NCBI GenBank assembly: GCA_012959525.1
Contig: DUDB01000080.1
Location: 1 to 64,000, forward strand
Direction of reading: 5' to 3'
Source: Planctomycetota bacterium
GTDB lineage: Bacteria > Planctomycetota > UBA1135 > GCA-002686595
DNA length: 64,000 nucleotides
The notes below the pieces were generated by a model, which was not told where the DNA came from, did no database searches, and was given only the letters and a program-made list of their open reading frames with translations. Numbering within the stretch: position 1 is the stretch's first letter; each line of letters opens with the position of its first letter. The position numbers and the translations under genes are program-made. This document shows, one piece after another, positions 35,909 to 43,970 of this stretch.

Positions 35909-37375
35909 ATGCGGAACCATGCCATGCCGAGTCACTCATGGGCCAGGTTTCTACCAAGGCCCGAATTCCAAATCCTGATGCCTGCCGTTCTTCTGGCGGC
36001 CTGCGCTGCACCGGCAGCGCTGAACAGCCAGCCCGGCGATATCGTCAAGAGTGTCGATCAGCGAGACCTCTCTCACATTGATGTGGGGGAAGTGATTGAG
36101 ATTGCACGCCTTGAAGCGATAGAGCTGCCCCTGCCCAGCGCCGAAGATCTGGCTGACCCTGCTCAGAAAGGTTACTGGCAGGCCTGTGCCTACACCTGGA
36201 ACCCAGCGGTGCGTGCGTCCCGCCGCGGACTTGAGAGCGCAGTCGCCTTGGCGGAGTCTGCTGGTGCTCCGAGCCCGATGTCCTTTCAAGCGATGCTCAA
36301 TCAGGCCTCAGGTGGGAGCGGCCTCTTGGTTGGCCAGTCCTCGGTTGAGTTGACCCGCCTCTTGGGCATGGGCCCTTCCGCGGCCGAGCGCGAATTGGCA
36401 ACGACCGAGGTGCTTGAGGCCACGGTTGGCTTGGAGCTGGCACTCTGGAATGCTGGATTCGCTGTGGAGAGGTCCCGGGTAACCCTGGCCGCTGTCCGTG
36501 CCCGATACTCTGCCCTCGATAAGCTAAATCGGGACCTGCGAGAGGATCGCGTCCGCCTCAAGATCCTGAACGACCATGGACGCCTGCCCGCAGCAGCGTG
36601 GGAGGGAGTCGAGGCGCGTACGGCAGCGCTGGACGCGGCAGTTTCTCGCCTGCATGTTCTCGAAAAGACAGCCGAGTCAATGCTCTCGCGGGCGAGCGGC
36701 CTTCCAATGGGGCACCCCTCGCTTGCCGTCCCCGCCTGGAATCAGATCCCACACGAAAATCTGGACGCCGGCTCGTGGCCACAGAACGAGGAGCTTCTTG
36801 CTCGGCATCCACTGCTGCGGGTGAGGCGTATTTCCTTGTCCATCGCCGAGGCGCAGCTGCGCGAGGTTGCATCCAAGGCCTGGCCTTCCATTCGGCTCGG
36901 AGTCGAGACTGGACTGAACCCTGCCACCCTGCCGTTTGCAGGACTCTTGAGCTTGCAGTGGCCATTCCCCTCAAGTTGGCGGGGCAAGCTTGAAGCGGCG
37001 GAGGCCCGGCGTGCTCGCCAGTTGGAACGAATCGAGGAGTCCTATCTCGATCAGATTGCACGAGTAGATCAGGCCCATGCGACCTACGAAAATGCGCTGA
37101 TCAAGCATCATCTCTACTCCCCTTCGATGGAGTGGGGCGCTGAGGCCATGTGGCGCGCCTCTCGTGCACGACTTCATGAGGGTCTTGAGCCCATGTCCGA
37201 ATGGTTTGACTTTTTCGATAAGCGCCTTGGCTCCGTCCACTTAGTCATGGATGCCTGGGAGTATGAACAACTCTCTCGAATCGGACTACAGAAAGAACTG
37301 GGGCCCGGAAGCTCCAACAGCAGGCCTGTGCAACCCTCTGAACCCGTAAGTGAGGTGACCCTGTGGACTCAGTAA
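35909..37375 (+). CDS. TolC-family outer-membrane efflux lipoprotein
   Basis: Up to 488 residues. The lipobox PAVLLAACAAP puts the lipidated Cys at residue 32 of the longest form; the ATG at 35924 is another possible start. The rest is helical with Ala/Leu/Glu heptads and the duplicated organisation of outer-membrane efflux proteins: LASxxxxL-type helices at roughly 150-270 and 330-460, and RHPLLRVRRISLSIAEAQLREV, the 'NPxl' helix of the second repeat. It would form the trimeric outer-membrane tunnel for the adaptor and ABC pump encoded next. Its last 13 bases overlap the GTG of the adaptor gene. Confidence 0.82.
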   Translation: MRNHAMPSHSWARFLPRPEFQILMPAVLLAACAAPAALNSQPGDIVKSVDQRDLSHIDVGEVIEIARLEAIELPLPSAEDLADPAQKGYWQACAYTWNPAVRASRRGLESAVALAESAGAPSPMSFQAMLNQASGGSGLLVGQSSVELTRLLGMGPSAAERELATTEVLEATVGLELALWNAGFAVERSRVTLAAVRARYSALDKLNRDLREDRVRLKILNDHGRLPAAAWEGVEARTAALDAAVSRLHVLEKTAESMLSRASGLPMGHPSLAVPAWNQIPHENLDAGSWPQNEELLARHPLLRVRRISLSIAEAQLREVASKAWPSIRLGVETGLNPATLPFAGLLSLQWPFPSSWRGKLEAAEARRARQLERIEESYLDQIARVDQAHATYENALIKHHLYSPSMEWGAEAMWRASRARLHEGLEPMSEWFDFFDKRLGSVHLVMDAWEYEQLSRIGLQKELGPGSSNSRPVQPSEPVSEVTLWTQ

Positions 37376-38865
37376 AGTCAGACATTGATCTTGAGGCTTT
37401 GGCGCGACCGAGGTCAGGCATCAACCCTCCCAAGCGAAGTGCGCTCCGCTGGTTGGTTCCAGCACTATTACTGCTGGGTTTTGCTGGCGTCTTGGCCACG
37501 ACCCTGCAGGACTACTTTGCGCCCGTGGTCGAAGTGAGCATCATCCGCCCCCAGTCCTCCGTTGGCGGTGAAGCTGGCGCAGTCTCAGTTGGGCAGGTTG
37601 TGCTGCAGGCTGCGGGTTGGGTCGAGCCCGATCCGTTCCCCATTCAGGTTCCGACGCTCGCGCCCGGTACGGTCAGACAAATGCTCGTGGAGGAGTCGGA
37701 CAAAGTCAGCGCGGGGGACCCCGTCGCCCGACTGGTGGATGAAGATGCACGGATCGCCCAGGACGAGGCGGAGGCCGTGCTGGAGGTGCGCCAAGCCGAG
37801 CTGGTGGAGTCCGGAATCATCATCGGTCGCGAGCGACTGGAGGAGGGTATTGAGACCAAGTTGGCCGTGGCGACGAGTGAGGCCACCCTCAACGGGGCCA
37901 AAGCCGCTGCGGAGATACAGGCTGCCGCCGAAGTCGAAGGCTCTGAACAGTTGAAGTTGGCGGAATCCACGCTGCGTGTGCAATTCGACCTGGAGATTGC
38001 CGGTGCCACGAGCCCTTGGCAGGTGGAGAACGCCCAGTCCGGCGTCCTGCAGGCCCGCGCCAAACTGGACGGCCTGAAAGCTCAAACCGCTTTGGCCCAG
38101 GCCAGCATGGCTGCGGCGCAGGCTGTGAATGATCGAGCCGCGTCGGACGTGCGCCTGTTGTTCAAGGATCGTTTGGATCTGGCCCGGACCCGATCTAAGC
38201 GTGCAACCGCTGAAGTGCAGACTGCTCGAGCCCGCCTGCAGGAAGCCAGTCTGCGGTTGGAGCGGATGATCGTCCGTGCTCCTGTGGACGGAGTGGTCCT
38301 GGCCCGGCTTGCTGTGCCGGGGATGACCCTGAACGGCGGGTCGGTTTGCACTCTCTACGATCCCAATTCACTCCGCGTGCGGGTGGACGTTCCCCAGGCA
38401 GATGTGTCCGGGCTCCAGATCGGCCAGCGGGTCGAGATCCTCTCGGAGTCGCGCAAGGGCCAGCCTTATCAGGGGGAGGTTCTACGCGTGGTTCAAAGGG
38501 CGGACATACAAAAGGTCACCTTGCAGGTGCACGTGCGCGTGAACGACGAGGACGAACTGCTGCGGCCCGAGATGCTCGTCCAGGCTCGTTTCTTTGGGAC
38601 GGGCGACGCTCTTGATCCTTCCTTGTCCCCTGAGGCCTCGAATCTCGTTCTCATCCCCACCCGCGTGCTGGTGGGAGAGACGGCCTGGGTTGTGGATGGG
38701 ACCACAGGCTTGGCTGCGAAGCGCACCCTCACCCTGGGCAACGTACGAGGCGACCATACGGAGGTTCTCTCCGGACTGAATATCAGTGACAAGGTGGTGG
38801 ACCAAGGGCATCAACAACTCGCGGAAGGGGATCGAATCGTGATCCGGAAGAAATCAACACAATGA
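37363..38865 (+). CDS. HlyD/MacA-type periplasmic adaptor
   Basis: A 500-residue membrane-fusion protein. The start is GTG inside the end of the TolC-type gene. One membrane anchor lies at about 27-48 (LRWLVPALLLLGFAGVLATT). It is followed by a lipoyl half (APGTVRQMLVEESDKVSAGDPVARL), a long helical hairpin at about 125-300 rich in Ala/Glu/Gln, the second lipoyl half (MIVRAPVDGVVLARLAVPGM), and beta-barrel and membrane-proximal domains (VDVPQADVSGLQIGQRVEI onward). It would link the inner-membrane ABC pump to the outer-membrane tunnel. The stop overlaps the ATPase start (ATGA). Confidence 0.88.
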   Translation: MDSVKSDIDLEALARPRSGINPPKRSALRWLVPALLLLGFAGVLATTLQDYFAPVVEVSIIRPQSSVGGEAGAVSVGQVVLQAAGWVEPDPFPIQVPTLAPGTVRQMLVEESDKVSAGDPVARLVDEDARIAQDEAEAVLEVRQAELVESGIIIGRERLEEGIETKLAVATSEATLNGAKAAAEIQAAAEVEGSEQLKLAESTLRVQFDLEIAGATSPWQVENAQSGVLQARAKLDGLKAQTALAQASMAAAQAVNDRAASDVRLLFKDRLDLARTRSKRATAEVQTARARLQEASLRLERMIVRAPVDGVVLARLAVPGMTLNGGSVCTLYDPNSLRVRVDVPQADVSGLQIGQRVEILSESRKGQPYQGEVLRVVQRADIQKVTLQVHVRVNDEDELLRPEMLVQARFFGTGDALDPSLSPEASNLVLIPTRVLVGETAWVVDGTTGLAAKRTLTLGNVRGDHTEVLSGLNISDKVVDQGHQQLAEGDRIVIRKKSTQ

Positions 38866-39566
38866 GCTTTGCCAATTTGACGAACGTGACACGGCGCTAC
38901 ACCAAGGGCGGGCATGCGGTTACCCCTCTAGAGCGGGTAGATCTGTCAATCGAGGCCGGTGAGTTCTTCGTACTGCTGGGCCCGTCGGGCAGCGGCAAGA
39001 CGACCCTCTTGAACCTCCTCGCCGGTATCGACGAGGCCGACGAGGGTCGGATTGAGGTGGCTGGCACGGACCTGACCAAGGCGTCGTCCCGTGCGCTTGC
39101 CCGCTGGCGCTCGGATCACATTGGCTATGTCTTCCAGCAGGCCAACCTCGTTCCCGTGCTGACGGCCTACGAGAACGTGGACTTGCCTCTCTGGCTCCTG
39201 CCTCTCTCGAGGTCGGAGCGTCATCAGCGAGTCAGTCTAGCCTTGGAGGCCGTGGGTCTAAGCGACCGGGCGGACCACCGTCCTGGCCAACTTTCCGGCG
39301 GCCAAGAGCAGCGCGTGGCCATCGCCCGCGCCCTGGTGACGGACCCCGATTTGATCTTGGCCGATGAGCCCACGGGGAACCTGGACGCCGAGTCCGCGGC
39401 TGGCATCCTTCACCTCTTGCAGCGACTCAATTCGGAGCGCGGCAAGACGATCGTGATGGTCACGCACGACCCACGAGCGGCCGACCACGGCACACGTGTG
39501 ATGCACCTTGACAAGGGCCAACTGCACGCGATGCCGTCAGATGAATCGGAGGCCAGCAGGGCATGA
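38862..39566 (+). CDS. ABC transporter ATPase, MacB/LolD type
   Basis: A 234-residue ATP-binding subunit. Walker [11 protein letters not shown] near residue 38, Q loop [18 protein letters not shown], signature [15 protein letters not shown] (Glu in place of the second Gln of the usual SGGQQQR), Walker [13 protein letters not shown] and switch His in MVTHDPRAA. The [10 protein letters not shown] segment is characteristic of the LolD/MacB/FtsE group that pairs with FtsX-like permeases. It overlaps the flanking genes by four bases at both ends, so the exporter subunits should be made together. Confidence 0.93.
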   Translation: MSFANLTNVTRRYTKGGHAVTPLERVDLSIEAGEFFVLLGPSGSGKTTLLNLLAGIDEADEGRIEVAGTDLTKASSRALARWRSDHIGYVFQQANLVPVLTAYENVDLPLWLLPLSRSERHQRVSLALEAVGLSDRADHRPGQLSGGQEQRVAIARALVTDPDLILADEPTGNLDAESAAGILHLLQRLNSERGKTIVMVTHDPRAADHGTRVMHLDKGQLHAMPSDESEASRA

Positions 39567-40705
39567 AACTCACCAAACTCATCTGGCGGAACCTGTTCCG
39601 CCGCCCCGGCCGCACCTTCCTGTCGGTGTGTGGGATTGCCTGTGCTATGACCCTGCTCATGCTCGTGGAGAGCCTGAGCATGGGCATGAGTGAGGCCCTC
39701 TCCGGCGACGAATCAGCGCGTACGCTGATCGTCTATCGCAAGAACCGCTACTGCCCGCAGACCTCGTTCCTACCCGAGTGGTACACCACTCGCATCGCCG
39801 ATGTGCCAGGTGTTGAATCTGTACTCCCGGTGAAGGTCTACCTGAGTAACTGCCGCGCAAGCCTGGATCTTGTGGCTTTCCAAGGCGCGCCGGTGGACAC
39901 CTTGCTCAAGGCTCGTTCCATTAAGTTGACCGACGGCAACATAGAGCAATTCCGAACCGAGCACGATGCTGCCCTGGTGGGGTCGGACTTCGCCTCACGC
40001 AAGGGTTTGAGTGTGGGCGACACCTTCCGCTTTGGTGACATCGACGTGAAAGTACGTGGCATCTTCGAATCCGAGGCAGCCATCGAGGAGGGGCTGATCT
40101 TGACGCACCTGGAATTTCTCCAGCGCGCAGGCCCGGTCAACCGACTGGGGACTGTCACCCAGTTCGAGGTCAAGTTGACGGATGCTTCGAAGGCCCGTGA
40201 AATTTCCCGCGAGATAGACAGCTTGTTTGCAACTGCCGAGGAGCCGACGGACACCCGGGCCCAGGTGGCATTTCTTGAGCGGGCGACTCGTGACCTGCGA
40301 GAGATCCTCGGTATCGGACGCCTATTGGGATTGGCCTGCGTGATCGTCGTCCTGGCCCTGGTAGCCAACACGATTTTCATGTCGGTACAGGAAAGAGTGC
40401 GGGAGTTCGGCGTCTTTCGGACGCTCGGTTTCCGTGAGGAGCACCTTGCCTGGGTCGTTCTGGCGGAGAGCCTCGCCCTGAGTTTCTTGGGTGGTCTGCT
40501 TGGCCTGGGGGTATCCCTGGCGATCCTGAAGGGGATGCATCTGTCCATTGGGACGGAGGGCGTCGCCGTGAACTTCGCCTCCTCGCCGGCACTCTTCGCG
40601 CGTGGTCTGGTCATCGCCCTCGCGACCGGCGCCGTGGCTGGCCTGGCACCCGCCATTCGGTCGGCGCGTGCGCCCATCGTGGCTTCCCTAAGGAGTGCAA
40701 CGTGA
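39563..40705 (+). CDS. FtsX-like ABC permease 1
   Basis: A 380-residue permease. One N-terminal span (TFLSVCGIACAMTLLMLVE) is followed by a periplasmic MacB-like domain of about 220 residues and three C-terminal spans. RLLGLACVIVVLALVANTIFMSVQERVREFGVFRTLGF contains the hallmark coupling segment (ERxxEFGVFRTLG) that contacts the ATPase. It pairs with the next gene, most likely as a heterodimer. The FtsX fold moves substrates from the periplasmic side or from the membrane rather than pumping them from the cytoplasm in known cases (MacB, LolCDE). Confidence 0.88.
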   Translation: MKLTKLIWRNLFRRPGRTFLSVCGIACAMTLLMLVESLSMGMSEALSGDESARTLIVYRKNRYCPQTSFLPEWYTTRIADVPGVESVLPVKVYLSNCRASLDLVAFQGAPVDTLLKARSIKLTDGNIEQFRTEHDAALVGSDFASRKGLSVGDTFRFGDIDVKVRGIFESEAAIEEGLILTHLEFLQRAGPVNRLGTVTQFEVKLTDASKAREISREIDSLFATAEEPTDTRAQVAFLERATRDLREILGIGRLLGLACVIVVLALVANTIFMSVQERVREFGVFRTLGFREEHLAWVVLAESLALSFLGGLLGLGVSLAILKGMHLSIGTEGVAVNFASSPALFARGLVIALATGAVAGLAPAIRSARAPIVASLRSAT

Positions 40706-41844
40706 GAGGCCTACCCCTCGACTACGCCATCCGGAATCTGATGCGTCATCCAATGCGGACTATCTTGACCGCGGGGGCCAGTGCATTGGTAACGGCACTC
40801 TTGGTGGCCACGACGTCTTTTGTGCGCGGTCTGGACGGGACCTTCTCTGGAGCCGCCCAGCCCGACACGGCCATTCTCCTGTCGACCGTGTCCCAGCGTG
40901 ACGTGGTGCGCTCGTCGGTCTCCGCCGGGCTCGGCGAACTCGTGAGCGCCTCGGTACCTGGAGTTGAGGTCACCTCCGGTGAGATCCACATGGGAACCAG
41001 CGTGCGCCTGGGGGCCGAGGACGGGCCCATCTACCCTGGGTTCGTGCGTGGTGTCTCCGATGAGGCTTACTCCATTCATGAGGCCGTGACCGTGACGTCG
41101 GGTCGGATTCCGCGCACGGGCGAGATCCTTGTGGGGCGTTTGGCCGCCAGCCAGATGGGCGTCGACCCTTCGGCGCTGCCGCTGGGCGAGGTACTCTGGA
41201 TCGAGAGCACCCCCTTTGAAATCGTGGGCACTTTTTCTGCGCCAGGAACCACCCTCGAGGCGGAACTGTGGACGCCGGTGGCGCCATTGCGTGGCATTGT
41301 CCAACGCGAGGATGACTCGGTCCTGTTCGTACGAATGGCATCCAGTGACTTCGCCGATCTCAATCTCTTCACGGCCCGCAGGCTCGATTTGGAGCTCGTG
41401 ATGATCCCGACCGCCGTCTATTACCGCGAGTTGACCGACTACTTCGGGCCGATTCGTAACATGGCCTGGGCTCTGGCGGTGATCATCGCCGGAGCCGCCC
41501 TGTTCGGTGGCGCCAACACCATGGGCGCTGCAGTCCAGGACCGAATGCGCGAGCTCGCGACCCTGCGGGCGGTGGGCTATTCGGGTTGGCATCTGGCCAA
41601 GTCCCTGGCCCAGGAGTCGGTGCTCCTGGCCTGTGCGGGCGGCCTGGCAGGCCTGCTGGTGGCCCGCTTCGCTTTGGATGGCACCTCCGTTGGCTTGGCC
41701 ATGAGCGCCTTCGCCCTTGAACTCGATGCCGTCAGCATCCTCGTCGGTTTTGCCGGGGCGTTCCTGCTGGGCATCCTGGGCGTGGCCCCTGCTGCATTCC
41801 GTGCCTCGAGGATCTCAGTGGCCTTGGCTCTCAAGGACACTTGA
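40702..41844 (+). CDS. FtsX-like ABC permease 2
   Basis: A 380-residue permease with the same plan as its neighbour: N-terminal span ILTAGASALVTALLVATTSF, a periplasmic domain with VTSGRIPRTGEILVGRLAA (typical of the MacB periplasmic core), and three C-terminal spans with AAVQDRMRELATLRAVGYS as coupling segment. The start is GTG, with TAAGGAG ending eight bases upstream inside the previous gene, and a GTGA overlap. The two permeases are the same length and probably arose by duplication. Confidence 0.88.
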   Translation: MRGLPLDYAIRNLMRHPMRTILTAGASALVTALLVATTSFVRGLDGTFSGAAQPDTAILLSTVSQRDVVRSSVSAGLGELVSASVPGVEVTSGEIHMGTSVRLGAEDGPIYPGFVRGVSDEAYSIHEAVTVTSGRIPRTGEILVGRLAASQMGVDPSALPLGEVLWIESTPFEIVGTFSAPGTTLEAELWTPVAPLRGIVQREDDSVLFVRMASSDFADLNLFTARRLDLELVMIPTAVYYRELTDYFGPIRNMAWALAVIIAGAALFGGANTMGAAVQDRMRELATLRAVGYSGWHLAKSLAQESVLLACAGGLAGLLVARFALDGTSVGLAMSAFALELDAVSILVGFAGAFLLGILGVAPAAFRASRISVALALKDT

Positions 41845-41906
41845 TCCAGACCTCCAAACACTCCTTCCGTGCTACTGTCTCCACCCGGTACTTCGACCCC
41901 TTTTCC

Positions 41907-42419
41907 ATGACCATGCGCCATCCCTACTTCGCCCTTCTTGCCTTCTCGACCCTCGCGCTCTCCGGCTGCGGATCTTCGGAAGCTGTTCAGCCCGAAGCAT
42001 GGCCCGTCCTCTCTGAGCGTTTCCACAGTGCCACCGAGCCTGGTCAGGCGCAGAGCGTTGGGTCCTTGCGCGTTGGCGCAGGATCCGGAGCGGACGTTGT
42101 GGTTCTGGGACGGGTGCGCGATATCTCCGAACGTTCGGCTTTCACCCTGGCGGACATGGCCCTGATGAGTTGTGCCGCGATGGATGAGCCCGACCACTGC
42201 TCCACGCCCTGGGATTACTGCTGCGAGGATCCAGCGGCGCTCAAGTTGGGCACCCTAGTGGTGGAGTTCACGGAGAACGGAACCCCGGTCAAGGAGACGG
42301 CCAAAGGATTCCACGGATTGGACCATCTCTCCGAGGTGGTCGTCACGGGCAAGCTCACCATCGATGACGTGGGGAACATGAGCGTGGCTGCGAACACGGT
42401 CTACGTCCGCTCAGAGTGA
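41907..42419 (+). CDS. Cys-containing lipoprotein with a CSTPWDYCC motif
   Basis: A 170-residue lipoprotein; lipobox TLALSGCG with Cys19. A TTG at 41841 overlapping the previous stop would add 22 residues, but the ATG at 41907 gives a normal lipoprotein signal. The mature part resembles a small beta-barrel/OB-like fold: VVLGRVRDISERSAFTLAD, then MSCAAMDEPDHCSTPWDYCC, GTLVVEF, LSEVVVTGKLTID and SVAANTVYV. Four cysteines cluster in one 20-residue loop and may bind metal or form disulfides. I believe proteins with this TPWDYCC loop recur in planctomycetes, without assigned function. Position at the end of the exporter set suggests an accessory periplasmic role. Confidence 0.65.
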   Translation: MTMRHPYFALLAFSTLALSGCGSSEAVQPEAWPVLSERFHSATEPGQAQSVGSLRVGAGSGADVVVLGRVRDISERSAFTLADMALMSCAAMDEPDHCSTPWDYCCEDPAALKLGTLVVEFTENGTPVKETAKGFHGLDHLSEVVVTGKLTIDDVGNMSVAANTVYVRSE

Positions 42420-43960
42420 GAACCTCCGGCGAGGTGAACCCAGCCAGCCCCGCGCCTCTACTCAAGGCGCCCCTGGCTCGAGGTTTAGCCCTCGCCGTCC
42501 TCACCTGTGCCCTCTTGACGGGTGCTCGCAGCGCGATGGGATCGGGTCTGGCGACAGAGCCCAAGGTCCGTCCCAACATCTTGTTCTTGTTCGCGGACGA
42601 CCAGCGCCCCGACACGATTGCTGCCTTGGGCAACGAGTTCATTGAGACCCCGAGCCTCGACAGGTTGGTGGCCGAGGGTACGAGTTTCTTGAACAACCAC
42701 TGCATGGGTTCCACCAGCGGGGCCGTTTGTCTGCCCTCGAGGGCAATGGTGATGAGCGGTCGTAGCCTGCATCGGGTCAAGACTGATCTGGCGGGTGTAA
42801 CGACCCTGGGGGAGGCACTGGGCAGGGGGGGGTACCGAACTTTTGGTACGGGCAAGTGGCACAACGGATCGGGGTCTTTTGCGCGCAGCTTTGATGAGGG
42901 CAAGTCCGTCTTCTTCGGGGGGATGTCCGATCACAACAGGGTGCCGCTGCAGGACCTGAAGGCTGACGGCTCGGGCTTCTCCGAAAAACGGACCGGTCAA
43001 GGGCACTCCACCGACATCTTCGCAGACGCGGCAGTGGATTTTCTCGAGGGTTACGGTGCATCTGAGCGCGATCAACCCTTCTTTGCATACGTGGCTTTCA
43101 CCGCGCCCCATGATCCACGCGATCCTCCGGTGCGCTGGCGCGAGCATTACGCTGCGGCTCTCCCGCCTCTGCCAGCCAACTTTCTGCCCCAGCACCCCTG
43201 GGCCTTCGATGTGGGCACCTTGGTTATTAGGGACGAAGTCCTCGCCGGTTGGCCAAGGGATCCGAAGATCGTCGGAGAGCAGTTAGGAGAGTACTACGGC
43301 CTGATCTCCCACGTGGACCAGCAGGTGGGTCGCATCCTCGACACCCTCGATCGTTTAGAGCTGGATGAGAACACCCTTGTGATCTACTCCGCTGACCACG
43401 GCCTTGCCGTGGGCAGCCACGGACTACTTGGCAAGCAGAATCTCTACGAGCATTCGATGGGTTGTCCTCTCATCCTGCGGGGCCCGGGCATTCCAGTGGG
43501 AGAGGTGCGAGAGGCTTTGACCTACCTCTTCGACATCTACCCCACCCTGTGCGAGGTCGCGGCTGTGCCGGTGAATGAAACGGTCGAGGGTCGGAGCTTC
43601 TTGGCGTTCACCAAGGGTGTGGGGCCACCTACTCGGGAGTCGCTGTTCACGGTCTACCAGCGCAGCCAGCTCGCTGTGCGCGATGGGCGCTGGAAGCTGA
43701 TCCGCTTCCCCAAGATTGACGTGACCCTGCTCTTCGACCTCGAGGCCGATCCCCTTGAGACCCACGACCTGGCTGCCGAACCGGAGCATGTTTCAACCCT
43801 GAATCGCATGCAGGCCCTGCTTCAGGCTCACCAAACGGAGTTTGCGGACAAGACCCTGTGGACCGCCCAGGAGTTGGGCCCCAAACAGGTGGACTTATCC
43901 GGTCGCACTCGTAAGCCTGATAGGCACCAGCCCAAATGGATCAAGAAGAAGTACTTCTAG
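42416..43960 (+). CDS. Exported sulfatase
   Basis: A 514-residue Cys-type sulfatase. Signal peptide around ARGLALAVLTCALLTGARSAMG, metal site PNILFLFADDQRPD at 53-66, signature CLPSR at 105-109 (Cys105 becomes formylglycine), GKWHNG near 145, YSADHGLAVGSHGLLGKQNLYEH near 325, and the usual C-terminal domain. Unlike the sulfatase at 104-2002 it has no helical repeat tail. The GTG start overlaps the lipoprotein stop by four bases, and recN follows after 10 bases. Its place between an exporter and recN makes a common pathway unlikely; the coupling is probably a matter of packing. Confidence 0.9.
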   Translation: MRTSGEVNPASPAPLLKAPLARGLALAVLTCALLTGARSAMGSGLATEPKVRPNILFLFADDQRPDTIAALGNEFIETPSLDRLVAEGTSFLNNHCMGSTSGAVCLPSRAMVMSGRSLHRVKTDLAGVTTLGEALGRGGYRTFGTGKWHNGSGSFARSFDEGKSVFFGGMSDHNRVPLQDLKADGSGFSEKRTGQGHSTDIFADAAVDFLEGYGASERDQPFFAYVAFTAPHDPRDPPVRWREHYAAALPPLPANFLPQHPWAFDVGTLVIRDEVLAGWPRDPKIVGEQLGEYYGLISHVDQQVGRILDTLDRLELDENTLVIYSADHGLAVGSHGLLGKQNLYEHSMGCPLILRGPGIPVGEVREALTYLFDIYPTLCEVAAVPVNETVEGRSFLAFTKGVGPPTRESLFTVYQRSQLAVRDGRWKLIRFPKIDVTLLFDLEADPLETHDLAAEPEHVSTLNRMQALLQAHQTEFADKTLWTAQELGPKQVDLSGRTRKPDRHQPKWIKKKYF

Positions 43961-43970
43961 ATCCTCGACC

